From a virus: 40,989 nt of DNA. Of the stretch, positions 29,850 through 37,966 are shown in pieces. The stretch is from positions 1-40,989 of IMG/VR virus record IMGVR_UViG_3300046167_000627. The stretch is one strand, 5' to 3'. The notes below the pieces were generated by a model. The model made no database searches and was not told the origin of the DNA. It worked only from the letters and a program-made list of their open reading frames with translations. How positions within the stretch are numbered: position 1 is the stretch's first letter; the number at the start of each line of letters is the position of its first letter. The translations under genes were made by a program, and so were the position numbers.

Positions 29850-30602
29850 CTATGAATGGTGCAGGTGGCCTCCTTTTGGTTTAAGTTTCTCAGCCAGCCC
29901 GTCAGCTGCTTCACCGATTCTGGTGGCCGTCACCTCCACCGTTACGTCGTTCTGATTACCTTTAGAATCAAGGTTGGGGAAGGCGTATCCTGTATGGTTC
30001 CAGACATAATTTTCACGAACACTCGGCCCCATCTGCCCCTCTGGGTCATGCCCTGTCATCTGGCTAAAAACGGCAAGCCTGCCGCTGGTTGAAGCAAGCG
30101 AGTTGCCGTAGATGCCCGTGTTGTCAAAAAGCTGAAGCTTGGTAGTGGGGCGGCCATCCTGCTTGATTGTCATGCGTGTCTTGCCACCCATCTTGGAATG
30201 CTGCCCCGGTTTGTAAACAAGGATCATCCACTCGGCGGTGCCGTATTCGTCGACATCTCCAATAATCATTGACTCAAAATAATTTGCAAAATCTCCATAC
30301 AGGGCCTTGCTAGCTTTCCAGCCGCTTACGCCATACGCGGTGCCGCCAGCCCAGCCTTTCGGATAACATATCCCAAGGCTGACCTTTGCCTTTGTGCCGT
30401 CAAAGTAACCAGCACCTGCACCGGGTAATGGAGGAGTGTCAGATTTCCCATAAAAGTCAGTCAGCTTAATAGGGGCGGATGATGTCACTCCACCCGCACC
30501 TAAGTAACTAAGCAGGTTGTTGCCCTTGCCAAACTCAGTCTTTATCTGACTGAGCTTGATAGTCCCAGAACCCGGCAGGCTCTTTGTGTTTCGATCAATC
30601 AT
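29850..30602 (-). CDS. Virion appendage protein with fibre-type opening
   Basis: A 250-residue protein opening LPGSGTIKLSQIKTEFGKGN and ending that segment with APIKLTDFYGKSDTPPLPG. This GSGTIKLSQI...LTDFYG pattern is common at the N-terminus of phage appendage proteins and is shared with the gene at 31551. The remaining 180 residues have no recognised family and may bind the receptor (EWMILVYKPGQHSKMGGKTR; NYVWNHTGYAFPNLDSKG). The ATG overlaps the previous stop. Confidence 0.65.
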   Translation of the reverse strand: MIDRNTKSLPGSGTIKLSQIKTEFGKGNNLLSYLGAGGVTSSAPIKLTDFYGKSDTPPLPGAGAGYFDGTKAKVSLGICYPKGWAGGTAYGVSGWKASKALYGDFANYFESMIIGDVDEYGTAEWMILVYKPGQHSKMGGKTRMTIKQDGRPTTKLQLFDNTGIYGNSLASTSGRLAVFSQMTGHDPEGQMGPSVRENYVWNHTGYAFPNLDSKGNQNDVTVEVTATRIGEAADGLAEKLKPKGGHLHHS

Positions 30603-31096
30603 CCTGTTGCAACCATATCCTTGGCAGTCAGAGTCCCGTTGATAGTTGTGTTGCCTGTCTTTGGAACATAAGCACCATCAGACTCAGACTTGGTGTATGA
30701 GGCTCCAACAAGAGCATAATTCCCAGACGGTTGATAGCTACCCTTTGGTTGCCACTTACTATCACTCTCAGCTTTCGTATAAGACGCGCCGACCAGAGCG
30801 TAACTGCCGATTAGCTGATACTTACCATCAGACTCAGCCTTTGTGTAAGCATCCACAGGAGGAGCGTTTTCTAATGACTCTATGCGTAAGAGTGCCGCCG
30901 CTAGTGCGTCTGCAATAGCTGTGTCATCGTAAGCGACAACCTCTGACCAATCAGCGTCCTGTCTTGCGTATTGGCTGCCGTCCTCTGGAGCCTCTGGAAA
31001 TGAACTACCGCCACCCGCAGCGGACCACGACCAGAAGCCGCCTCCGTTATCTTCCCAGCCGAGTGAGGCGGGATTGTCTACGGATCTTTTACTCAT
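30599..31096 (-). CDS. Short fibre protein with YTKAESD repeats
   Basis: A 165-residue protein. The middle, PEDGSQYARQDADWSEVV, is a typical fibre-module phrase. It is followed by a short coiled coil and three repeats of the form SYALVGASYTKAESD-K-WQP. YTKAESD repeats occur in many phage and pyocin fibres, where they form trimeric shaft segments. The end (NTTINGTLTAKDMVATG) resembles the start of a receptor or chaperone domain that is not present, so the protein may be truncated or act as a connector. It overlaps the upstream gene by 8 bases. Confidence 0.75.
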   Translation of the reverse strand: MSKRSVDNPASLGWEDNGGGFWSWSAAGGGSSFPEAPEDGSQYARQDADWSEVVAYDDTAIADALAAALLRIESLENAPPVDAYTKAESDGKYQLIGSYALVGASYTKAESDSKWQPKGSYQPSGNYALVGASYTKSESDGAYVPKTGNTTINGTLTAKDMVATG

Positions 31097-31539
31097 CGAC
31101 TGCGGTCTCCTCTTCCTCTGGCGCCTCTGGCGCCTCGGGAGGGTTGGCCCTCTGGTGGGACAGGTGGATGTACATGCTGAATAGGAGATCAGCTATATCT
31201 TGATTAGTGAAGCTCCCCTTAACAGGCAGGTCTGTTGTTCTGTCATTATCCATAGCCATCAGATCAGCAATGCTGGTCTCGTTAAAATCTGGGTTGTCAT
31301 CAACAGCGCCCGACGTGTCATACAGAACAAACTCAGCGGCATCCGATACATCAATGTCAGCAAATAAGGCAGTGCCAGAGGGGGAGTAACGAGTACCCTC
31401 GGCATCGCTAATCACGTCCTCTTCTACAAACCTAACAAAAGGGAATAGTGCCTTCGGCAGGCGTGGTAAAGACAACACTGCTAGCACGTCGATAGACTGC
31501 CGCCAGTGTGCTAAATGTGGTCATCTTGTTAATAGACAT
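31089..31539 (-). CDS. Fibre-locus protein of unknown function, frameshift near codon 34
   Basis: The ATG at 31539 has a strong AAAGGAGACAGCA site and opens MSINKMTTFSTLAAVYRRAS, continuing SVVFTTPAEGTIPF. At four A bases (31437-31440, TTTT on the coding strand) the frame must change to reach RFVEEDVISDAEGTRYSPSG and the rest, giving about 149 residues. Removing one base of that homopolymer joins the two halves perfectly. The C-terminus is acidic and Pro-rich (PPEAPEAPEEEETAVDE). No family is recognised. Read literally, only a 35-codon ORF and a downstream fragment starting at 31487 exist. Confidence 0.6.
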
Positions 31540-31550
31540 TGCTGTCTCCT

Positions 31551-32384
31551 TTACAATGGGGTTATCGTTAATCTAATAACTTGTAGCTCGGTTCCTGAGT
31601 TGCTCTGATGGGCTAGGTTCTGAAGCTTTACTCCCAATGTTCCTTCTCCGGGCGTCCAGTTAAAGCCTGACTTGAATTGAGTGATGGCGCCTGTTTGCAT
31701 TCCCCAATTTCCGCCTCCACGGATCATGTGGGTTGCGGTTGGATATATCATATTGCCGTTGTCGTTGATCCTCGCGCCGCCATCGGCATACCGCATGGTC
31801 CAGAGATACGTCTCGGACCTAATGTCGGGTTGTACGCTGTAGTTAGAATTCCAAGATTCGAGATAATTATGACTCCCTTCGGGGGCATGAGGCTCGAACA
31901 TAGGTGTCTTTGAAAAGTCTCCGGTGTAAAGGCCAATACTTATTCCGTAATCATCCCATCTGTCGTTATTAAAAGTATTGGATGCTTCAAATTCGACCCT
32001 GTAAGTTACCCCCGCCTTTAACTCTGCATTTTCATTTGACATGACAAATCCGACTTCAGAAGTTGCTTGGTTACACAGCGCCCCGCCTTTCCACGCGCTG
32101 GGACCCGGAATGTAACGCGCCTTTCCGCTTTGCCATGTTGCATAAAACCTACACACAGACGGCCCCATTGTTGCAATATCAATAGGTTTAGCACTTGAGG
32201 CACCGTAGTACTCGCTCATTGCGTTCTGTGCGCCCGACGCCTTGCCAATCATGTCCCTGACTGCGGCATCGTTTAATGCTGTCTGACTGTTATTAGCCTG
32301 CCCTGCCTCAACGCCTATCGCGTTCAAGTCAATCTGCCCACTGTCAGGTAGGTAGATAGAGGGACTGTCAGGTCTTAGCCTCAC
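31551..32384 (-). CDS. Virion appendage protein with fibre-type opening
   Basis: A 277-residue protein whose first 65 residues (IYLPDSGQIDLNAIGVEAGQ; LNDAAVRDMIGKASGAQNAM; SEYYGASSAKP) follow the same GQI-L-I...S-YYG plan as the gene at 29850. The following 200 residues are beta-rich (GVTYRVEFEASNTFNNDRWD; TYLWTMRYADGGARIND) and could be a carbohydrate-binding or receptor domain. The GTG start overlaps the end of the S74 fibre gene (GTGA). GAGTTAAAGAA is a weak binding site, so coupling is likely. Confidence 0.65.
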   Translation of the reverse strand: MRLRPDSPSIYLPDSGQIDLNAIGVEAGQANNSQTALNDAAVRDMIGKASGAQNAMSEYYGASSAKPIDIATMGPSVCRFYATWQSGKARYIPGPSAWKGGALCNQATSEVGFVMSNENAELKAGVTYRVEFEASNTFNNDRWDDYGISIGLYTGDFSKTPMFEPHAPEGSHNYLESWNSNYSVQPDIRSETYLWTMRYADGGARINDNGNMIYPTATHMIRGGGNWGMQTGAITQFKSGFNWTPGEGTLGVKLQNLAHQSNSGTELQVIRLTITPL

Positions 32385-34006
32385 TTCTTTAACTCATCAA
32401 TCTCAGCAGATAACTGTTTGACACATTCGATTAACAGCGGAACAAGTCTTGGGTAATCAACGGTCATGTACGATTCACCAGTGACACTGCCGCCCTCGCC
32501 GTCATCATCTACAGGGGCGCGGTGTATAAGCTCTGGTGCTACAGCCTGTACAGATTGTGCGCTAACGCCTACCTGTATCTCAGAGCCTTCATAGCCAAGC
32601 TCACGCGCCCTGTCACCGTGTGTGTAGTAGAAGGTCTCAATGGCCTTAACCTTCTCAACGGGGTTCTCAATTGGCCCCTGTATGTCCTTCAGCCTGATGT
32701 CTGAGTAGTAAGCGATTACGTTCTGCTTGCCTCTTATCTCGCCGTCTACTGTGACGCTGCCATAGAACGCGGTGTTGCCAGAACCTTCGATGGTTATGCG
32801 TGCAGAGTCGCCCGCCCTAAAGGTCAAGGTGTCATTAGGGTGGTAGTAACTAATACCTCCCGCTACCGAATTATCGTTGTCACCGAACCAAAGGGCTTGC
32901 TCACTAGAAGAGGTTGCTAAGAGTTGTATTGCATTATGGGTGCTACTTTCTACCAAAAGGTCTGTGTAAGAATGTGAGGTGCCGCCTGAGTCACCCGCTG
33001 AAACATGTAGCTTGTCAGTAGCATCGCTAACGCCAATACCCACGTTGCCACCGAACGTGCCGCCCGCGCCCGCTGAGAACGATCCAGAGCAGCTTATGTC
33101 GCTGCCCAGCTTTGCGCCGACGTAGGGGTCTCGGAATGCGGTGACCCATAGCTGGTCGCCGAAGTATTCAATGGTGTTGTTGCCGATGTCGGTAAAGAAC
33201 GGCTGCGCGGGCTCTGGTATGGCGTCTATCTGATTTTGCACCTCAGCCTTGCTGTACACATCTAAGCTTGATCGCATACCTTCGGCATCGTTCTTCTTTA
33301 TGCCGTTATCAGATGTCTCACCGCCAGACAGGAACCATGTGTCGGCCATGTTGTTTGCAATGTTATTGGAGAATGTTATGTTTTTAACAGTGACTTGGGT
33401 GAACTTGGCGTTACCTTTATCGTCCCTCAGGGCCAGCGTGTTCGGGGTCCAATCGTTAGTCATCTCGGGCAGGTCCATGCCGCCGCCCATGACAGGGAAC
33501 TCGAGCCAACGCTCGCCATCCCAGATCCATACCTCTGCGGTGGTGGAGTCTAGCCACTGTAGGCCCTCTACCCGATCATCTGGCTCTGGCTCCGTGTCCG
33601 AGATGACCATGCCGGCGCCCGGCTGTGCAAGTATCGCGTCGATCTGGTCCTGCAGCTCCGAGTCTCCCTCGGTGCGGTCTGCAGCCTCTTGGTCAATCTG
33701 ACCCTGTAGGGCGGCGTCTCCCTCGGTGCGGTCTGTAATCTCTTGGTCAATCTTGTTGTCCAGTATTGAAACGTCGAGGTTTTCTAGCTGGTCCTCTACG
33801 TCGTTGACGTGGTCCCAAAGCTCTGCATCGCCATCGATGCGGTCTTGGATCTCCTTGTCGATCCTTGCCGAGTTTTGCTGGCCAAGATTCTTGTTTGTCT
33901 CGACCTGATTCTCAACACCGTTGAGGGTGTTGGTGCGGTCGATGACCTCGTTCAGCTTCTCGCGGACACTGAGGCCAGACTCGCCATTATTAATATGGTC
34001 AACCAT
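32381..34006 (-). CDS. Tail fibre/spike with C-terminal S74 chaperone
   Basis: A 541-residue fibre protein. Residues 40-135 form a coiled coil with degenerate repeats of ITDRTEGDAALQGQIDQE, a trimeric shaft. The middle is beta-rich with phrases such as GNVGIGVSDATDKLHVSAGD. The last 115 residues are an intramolecular chaperone of peptidase family S74: AYYSDIRLKDIQGPIENPVE holds the Ser and Lys of the self-cleavage dyad, and EIQVGVSAQSVQAVAPELI follows. In known fibres this domain drives trimer folding and cuts itself off. GPIENP and the KQLSAEIDELKK end also match. Confidence 0.9.
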   Translation of the reverse strand: MVDHINNGESGLSVREKLNEVIDRTNTLNGVENQVETNKNLGQQNSARIDKEIQDRIDGDAELWDHVNDVEDQLENLDVSILDNKIDQEITDRTEGDAALQGQIDQEAADRTEGDSELQDQIDAILAQPGAGMVISDTEPEPDDRVEGLQWLDSTTAEVWIWDGERWLEFPVMGGGMDLPEMTNDWTPNTLALRDDKGNAKFTQVTVKNITFSNNIANNMADTWFLSGGETSDNGIKKNDAEGMRSSLDVYSKAEVQNQIDAIPEPAQPFFTDIGNNTIEYFGDQLWVTAFRDPYVGAKLGSDISCSGSFSAGAGGTFGGNVGIGVSDATDKLHVSAGDSGGTSHSYTDLLVESSTHNAIQLLATSSSEQALWFGDNDNSVAGGISYYHPNDTLTFRAGDSARITIEGSGNTAFYGSVTVDGEIRGKQNVIAYYSDIRLKDIQGPIENPVEKVKAIETFYYTHGDRARELGYEGSEIQVGVSAQSVQAVAPELIHRAPVDDDGEGGSVTGESYMTVDYPRLVPLLIECVKQLSAEIDELKK

Positions 34007-34209
34007 TAAATCGTCACCCAGTTAGTTGTGTGGTCCTGCCAGAATGCGATGTCGCGCCAGTAGTGTGCAATGTCCTGCCAGAATGCGTTAATCAGTATCC
34101 AGTCCTCGTCGGTGCCCCACTCCTCGCAGTCGTTAGGCCCAGAGATGACCGACCAAGAGCCGCAGCCCTTGACCGTCTCCTCCCCCGCCAGAGGATCAGG
34201 CGAGGCCAT
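34006..34209 (-). CDS. Small Trp-rich protein
   Basis: A 67-residue protein with seven tryptophans (CGSWSVISGPNDCEEWGTDE; AFWQDIAHYWRDIAFWQDHT). It contains a short internal repeat, FWQDI(A)HYWRDIAFWQDH. It lies between the adaptor and the fibre genes and overlaps both. The internal repeat and aromatic content suggest a small structural part of the tail, but no family is recognised. Confidence 0.55.
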   Translation of the reverse strand: MASPDPLAGEETVKGCGSWSVISGPNDCEEWGTDEDWILINAFWQDIAHYWRDIAFWQDHTTNWVTI

Positions 34210-34792
34210 GACGCTGCAGCCTCAGTGCCGAACCGGATGATTGGGCCTTATCGCTAGAGCCATTGGCAGACTTAACCGCCTCCCCATACGCCTGCGTCCA
34301 CACCGGCAGCCTAGCGTCGTCCATAAGAAAGGGCGCGACCTGCAGCATGGCGCCGTAGATGTAGATGTCGGGGTATGTGTCTAGGACCCAGTTGGTTGGG
34401 TTGTCGTCGGATAACGCCTCTGGGAACTCCAGATACTCCATCTCAAACGAGATAGGGTCACCCTCGACCGCCGGCAGCAGTTGGAGCTGGTCCCCGGCGT
34501 GTCGATAAAATTTAGGACCTTCAGACAGCTCAACACGCTCGATGTTGAAACTGTCCGTCAGTCGCAGGGGTCGGCCACCAGCTATCACCTTGGTTGTCTC
34601 GACCCAGTTACACGGCAGGGGAAAATACTCCCCATACACCATTGCCTCTGCCCGTTGCGTCATTCGGGTCTTGTCTCTGAGGTCCCTCCTCAGACGCGCT
34701 TCCGTCATCTCAATGAAAACCGGGATCTGGGTACCCAAATCTTGCCGGTTAGCGAAGTCCGCGATCACCTCCTTTAGCTTTGAATAATTCAT
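34196..34792 (-). CDS. Phage adaptor (head-to-tail connector) protein
   Basis: A 198-residue protein of the phage adaptor family: MNYSKLKEVIADFANRQDLG, VFIEMTEARLRRDLR, the conserved middle (FPLPCNWVETTKVI) and YPDIYIYGAMLQVAPFL. These proteins bind below the portal and connect it to the tail. The start at 34792 has GAGGATTTG just before it; a TTG start five codons upstream is less likely. It follows the terminase large subunit, whose corrected reading frame ends nine bases before this start. Confidence 0.75.
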   Translation of the reverse strand: MNYSKLKEVIADFANRQDLGTQIPVFIEMTEARLRRDLRDKTRMTQRAEAMVYGEYFPLPCNWVETTKVIAGGRPLRLTDSFNIERVELSEGPKFYRHAGDQLQLLPAVEGDPISFEMEYLEFPEALSDDNPTNWVLDTYPDIYIYGAMLQVAPFLMDDARLPVWTQAYGEAVKSANGSSDKAQSSGSALRLQRHGLA

Positions 34793-34799
34793 CAAATCC

Positions 34800-36150
34800 T
34801 CATGCAACGTATAGGTGGCTGTTTCTGCGTATGGCTGAACCGCTGTTTCCGTGTGACTTCATGGGTCCAGACCAGCTCGTCAGGTCTTGGTAGCCGATAA
34901 TTAGGTAGCGAAACGCATCCGCCGCGTGGGAACTCCAGTCGTGGGCAGGCTTGGGCTTAAACGTCCTAGCCTTCTCCAGCCACTCAGCGTGGTAGTGCCT
35001 CAGGCACTTCAGTAGCCGCTTGGTCTGGCTCTCGTCGAAATAGCACGGCTAGAAAAGCCATACGGACGGCAGCAATACCGTCGTCAACCCTCAGAGATGG
35101 CGCCACAATGATGTCCATAACGCCCAGCTCGCCTAAAATCTCGATTCTGGACTTACCGCTGCCCAATTCACGGACCCTAGCGTCATGCGGCAGGATGCTC
35201 GTGCCGTAGACGTATCCCTTCTCCTTGGCCTTGTCCTGCAGCACCCTCACATAGTGATCAAGGGGCATCTGGGAGTCCTCGTAGTAGTCAATCACGCGGA
35301 TCTCTGAGCCGATAAACTGTGCAAATACGATACTGGTGCTGTCGTTGATCCCGAGGTCCCAAGCGGTCACCACGGGGATATTCCGGTCGAAGTCTAGAAA
35401 CTGCCTGATGCGGCCATTTTTGCCCGACTCCAAAATACAGTCCCGGTAATAGGCGCCCTCTTGGAAATCGAGGCACTCGCCGTCCCAAACGTGGGCAAAT
35501 ATCTCTGGACGCAGCCTAGCCCGGTCGTTCTCCATCTCCTGCCGCAAAACTTCCGGGAAAAACGGGTTATCAGAGAAATTGCACTTGACCACCTTGGCAT
35601 TTTTGGGCGGGTTATCAACAAACCGCTCATAGGTGCTGGATTCCGGGTCAAGCGGGTTAAATGACACCCATATCTCGGAGTCCTCCTCCCGGACGGTCGG
35701 CAATAGGGTCCGCCACGCCATGTCCGTAATGCTCTCGGCCTCGTCACACCAGCACAGCAGAATACGCGCCTTGGACTTAATGGATTCCAGATTGGTACGC
35801 AGCCCGGCAAAGGTGAAGTCAATAGACTTGCAGTTGGTGCGTATATAGCGGGCGCCGATATCAAACTGGCTGGCCAGAAACGGGTCCTCCTCGATGGCGG
35901 ACCGGATCTCAGTGAAGCTAGACTCCTCCAAGCTGTTCAGGTGCTCACGGGCGCATAGTATCTGCCCCACCTTGCCCGCTCTGGCGAAATTGTAGGCCAT
36001 GACGGCTGCCATCTTCGCAAAGGTGCGAGTTTTTCCGCTTCCTCTTCCTCCGAAGGCCACTCTATACCTAGCGGGGCCGTCAAATAGCTCGGCCATCTTG
36101 GCCGGCATCTCAATGTTGAGGGCTGGGGCGTTCATAGCTTCGCTATCCAT
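34800..36150 (-). CDS. terL: Terminase large subunit, with a frameshift near the C-terminus
   Basis: The packaging motor. The ATPase part has Walker A GGRGSGKT (about residues 34-41), Walker B ILLCWCDEAE (about 130-139) and SFNPLDPES. The nuclease part has TAWDLGINDST (about 266-276). The open frame ends at 34984 with a C-terminus (LFRREPDQAATEVPEALPR) foreign to the family. A one-base shift around 35041-35052 restores YFDESQTKRLLKCLRHYHAE and KPAHDWSSHAADAFRYLIIG, the usual end including the third nuclease acid (HAAD). That frame runs on without a stop to TGA at 34800. The full length would be about 450 residues. It is of the PBSX/Terminase_3 kind, compatible with headful packaging. Confidence 0.88.
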
Positions 36151-36178
36151 TGATCTCCAATGAGGTTACAGTGATCAA

Positions 36179-36560
36179 TCACTCGCCGTCATCTTCCTGA
36201 ATCAGCTCAAAGGTTACGGCCCTGACAGCCTCGGCAACGGGTCCCTCCTCACGCAGGTCGGCCAGCACCTCCTTCTCGGGCTTCTGGGCGATAATATTGA
36301 TCGTCGCGGGCGGTACCATGCTCTTATCACTCGAGATCTGGTCGATGTCGATCTCCTTGGGCATGGTCTGGGCCACCATCCGGGCGAAGCTGGCCTGGAT
36401 CAATGAGCGCCATCTCCTTGAGGGCCTCAAATCCCTGCTCCTCCCAAACCTTTAGGCAATCAGTAAAAAATGAGTGCGCCAGCTTGTTCTTGGAGCCCAG
36501 CGGCCTGCCCTTGGGGTTACCGGACTGGCCGGGCATGAACTGTCCTAGCTCGTTTCGCAT
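36179..36560 (-). CDS. terS: Terminase small subunit-like DUF5681 protein, frameshifted
   Basis: The ATG at 36560 opens MRNELGQFMPGQSGNPKGRP and LGSKNKLAHSFFTDCLKVWE, the DUF5681 signature (GQSGNPKGRPxGSKN). After about residue 54 (MALIDP) the frame becomes nonsense and stops at 36327. A one-base shift in 36386-36398 leads into ASFARMVAQTMPKEIDIDQI and on to TGA at 36179, a normal ending for this family (LIDP...FARMVAQ.MPKE). The corrected length is about 126 residues. DUF5681 proteins precede large terminases and probably recognise the packaging site. Read literally, two overlapping fragments result. Confidence 0.75.
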
Positions 36561-36573
36561 TAAATGTCCTTAT

Positions 36574-36810
36574 TTAATCTGAATAGATGTCGCAGGGGTT
36601 CCATACGCTGACCCGGCAGGGCTCATTGCCCTTAGGAGGCTCTGTAGGGGCCTGTGGCGGCGTTTGTGTCTGGGTGGTACCATTCACCGGCACCACGCAA
36701 ACGTCCCCTGAGAAGCCGTAGGAGGCACATGTGGCCGCATCGTTCACAAATAGCCGGTATTCGTCGGCAAAGGCGGTGATCGGCAGCAGAAGTAATAGGA
36801 GTAGTTTTAT
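36574..36810 (-). CDS. Small exported proline-rich protein with a non-standard ATA start
   Basis: The frame 36574-36810 encodes 78 residues: KLLLLLLLPITAFA is a clear signal peptide with an A-x-A cleavage site before DEYRLF. The mature part contains CASYGFSGDVC, a Pro-rich linker (TTQTQTPPQAPTEPPKGNEP) and CRVSVWNPC, so four cysteines could form two disulfides. There is no ATG, GTG or TTG between the upstream in-frame stop and the signal peptide; the only sensible start is ATA at 36810, with AAGGGT six bases upstream. It is either a rare AUA start or a base error. The Pro-rich exported character faintly recalls outer spanins, but the lipobox is absent. Confidence 0.6.
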   Translation of the reverse strand: MKLLLLLLLPITAFADEYRLFVNDAATCASYGFSGDVCVVPVNGTTQTQTPPQAPTEPPKGNEPCRVSVWNPCDIYSD

Positions 36811-36908
36811 ATTTGGACCCTTATAAGACTATGAGTAGGTACCATCTGCCCAAATTGTGGCCCCCGGGGGTCGATTTGGCCTAGATGCTGGGCTGCCACC
36901 CTATTCTA

Positions 36909-36927
36909 AATGAGAATGATTCTCGTT
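36909..36927 (-). promoter_or_regulatory. Fur-box-like palindrome over a possible promoter
   Basis: GAGAATGATTCTC (36912-36924) is a perfect 13-bp palindrome that matches 10 of 13 positions of the Fur half-site pair GATAATCATTATC. With flanking AAT and GTT it looks like Fur operators of Gammaproteobacteria. On the - strand a TAGAAT -10-like box (36903-36908) follows at once, which puts the palindrome in a promoter spacer, upstream of the exported protein and terminase genes. The rest of 36811-37133 holds no gene, only a GC-rich palindrome at 36861-36874 and two direct repeats near 37071. Confidence 0.55.
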
Positions 36928-37070
36928 CCCATTACCATTAGGGGTCTAACTTCCTTAAATGAACATTTACGTCAGCTATAGAATGGCTTACCTATGCGGT
37001 TTACAGCGTGTTCATTGCATTCATCGCTGCATTTATGTGCAGGTTGTGTCTGATTGCGACATGATTACAC

Positions 37071-37106
37071 TAATGTCATACCTTATGCCTACACCTAATG
37101 TCATAC
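37071..37106. repeat. Two direct copies of TAATGTCATAC in the intergenic region
   Basis: TAATGTCATAC lies at 37071-37081 and 37096-37106, 25 bases apart. Each is preceded by ACAC (with or without an extra C) and followed by a base and TTATG. The spacing is about two and a half helical turns, which could suit a regulator dimer, but the AT-rich sequence makes this tentative. Confidence 0.5.
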
Positions 37107-37133
37107 ATTATGTCCAGATTATTCCCAGTACAA

Positions 37134-37580
37134 CTAAGCCGCGCTCGCCTGACTATTCCATCTATCGAGTATCACGTCACATGCCTCTGGTGTGAGCATA
37201 TCGATGCCTACCTTTGCCCAATCGTCACCATGTATGTCATCAATCATGTGCTCATCAATGATGTGTACGTTGTGCTCTGGGTCTACCTCATCCCACACTG
37301 CATCTACTGCAGCATCAATGACGTTGGCTGCTACATCAGCATCTACCTTGAACCACTCATACTCTTGGCCTTCACTGACTGCTCTTAGCTTTGCGTGCAT
37401 ATCCTTATCATGTACGGTGATAGGTACATCCCAAGTATCATGGTATCTACACTGCTTGCCTCGTGATCCCACGTTGTAGGATGTCAGCCTGCTTGCTAGA
37501 TCCTGTGCCTCTCCGAACTTAATCCACTCTGGTTGATTGGGATCAACCATGATGTACAAATGTCTTATGTCTTCGCTCAT
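37134..37580 (-). CDS. GIY-YIG-fold protein (T5orf172-like)
   Basis: A 148-residue protein opening with HLYIMVDPNQPEWIKFGEAQ and DLASRLTSYNVGS. This is the variant GIY-YIG core (YIM...IKFG..-D...R) seen in T5orf172 and Mug113-like proteins; WFKVDADVAANVIDAAVDAV supplies the later Glu-free helix. The catalytic Glu is not obvious, so nuclease activity is uncertain. The C-terminal 50 residues are acidic (DEVDPEHNVHIIDEHMIDD). ACTCAAGGATGAGAT precedes the start. It is unlike the GIY-YIG protein at 5143. Confidence 0.65.
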   Translation of the reverse strand: MSEDIRHLYIMVDPNQPEWIKFGEAQDLASRLTSYNVGSRGKQCRYHDTWDVPITVHDKDMHAKLRAVSEGQEYEWFKVDADVAANVIDAAVDAVWDEVDPEHNVHIIDEHMIDDIHGDDWAKVGIDMLTPEACDVILDRWNSQASAA

Positions 37581-37594
37581 ATCTCATCCTTGAG

Positions 37595-37783
37595 TTACGG
37601 TACTGACTGACTAATAACGTATAGACCTAACGCTCCACCACCTATCCCAAACAGTGCGACTGCCACGATCACCGCCTCGAACCAATCGTTTATCCACGGA
37701 TATGAGTCTAGGTCTGTCTTAACCTTGTGCCTTCTTGGCTGACTTACTGTGCTTAGTGGGTCTTTGCTCTGTCTCTTCTTCAC
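37595..37783 (-). CDS. Small single-pass membrane protein
   Basis: A 62-residue protein with a basic N-terminal half (KKRQSKDPLSTVSQPRRHKV) and one C-terminal membrane helix (WFEAVIVAVALFGIGGGALG LYVI, split here by a space at the helix middle). N-in topology with almost no periplasmic tail resembles small holins or antiholins. It lies beside a cytosolic helical protein and a lipoprotein, so the group could be the lysis cassette, although no endolysin is recognised. AAGAAGAGACAG overlaps the upstream coding end. Confidence 0.6.
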   Translation of the reverse strand: MKKRQSKDPLSTVSQPRRHKVKTDLDSYPWINDWFEAVIVAVALFGIGGGALGLYVISQSVP

Positions 37784-37964
37784 GCTCTAGCCTCTCGATG
37801 AGTGCCTCAACCGTAGCAGTGAGGCTGTCTACCTTGCTCTGCAGCCCAACCTCCAACTTAGTTAGGTCCACATCTATGTCCTTTATGGCGTCCCTTGTTG
37901 CATAGCACGCTATGACTGCGTACTTAATGGGCCTCGATAATGTCTCTTTGATGTCTGCGTCCAT
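37719..37964 (-). CDS. Small helical protein in the putative lysis group
   Basis: An 81-residue protein with the start at 37964, chosen because GAGGATTGAGC lies before it. It has an N-terminal amphipathic helix (ETLSRPIKYAVIACYATRDA), a long coiled-coil helix (TKLEVGLQSKVDSLTATVEA, then LIERLEREEETEQR) and a Lys-rich tail (KHSKSAKKAQ). It overlaps the membrane-protein gene downstream by 65 bases. No family is recognised. Confidence 0.6.
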   Translation of the reverse strand: MDADIKETLSRPIKYAVIACYATRDAIKDIDVDLTKLEVGLQSKVDSLTATVEALIERLEREEETEQRPTKHSKSAKKAQG

Positions 37965-37966
37965 GC

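Noticed and set aside
36861-36874. GGCCCCCGGGGGTC as a terminator
   Set aside because: The palindrome has no loop and no T-run on either strand.
36959-37195. A 78-codon + strand open frame between the GIY-YIG-like gene and the Fur-like site
   Set aside because: No ribosome binding site, it overlaps the opposite-strand gene end, and its Cys/His/Tyr-rich text fits no protein.
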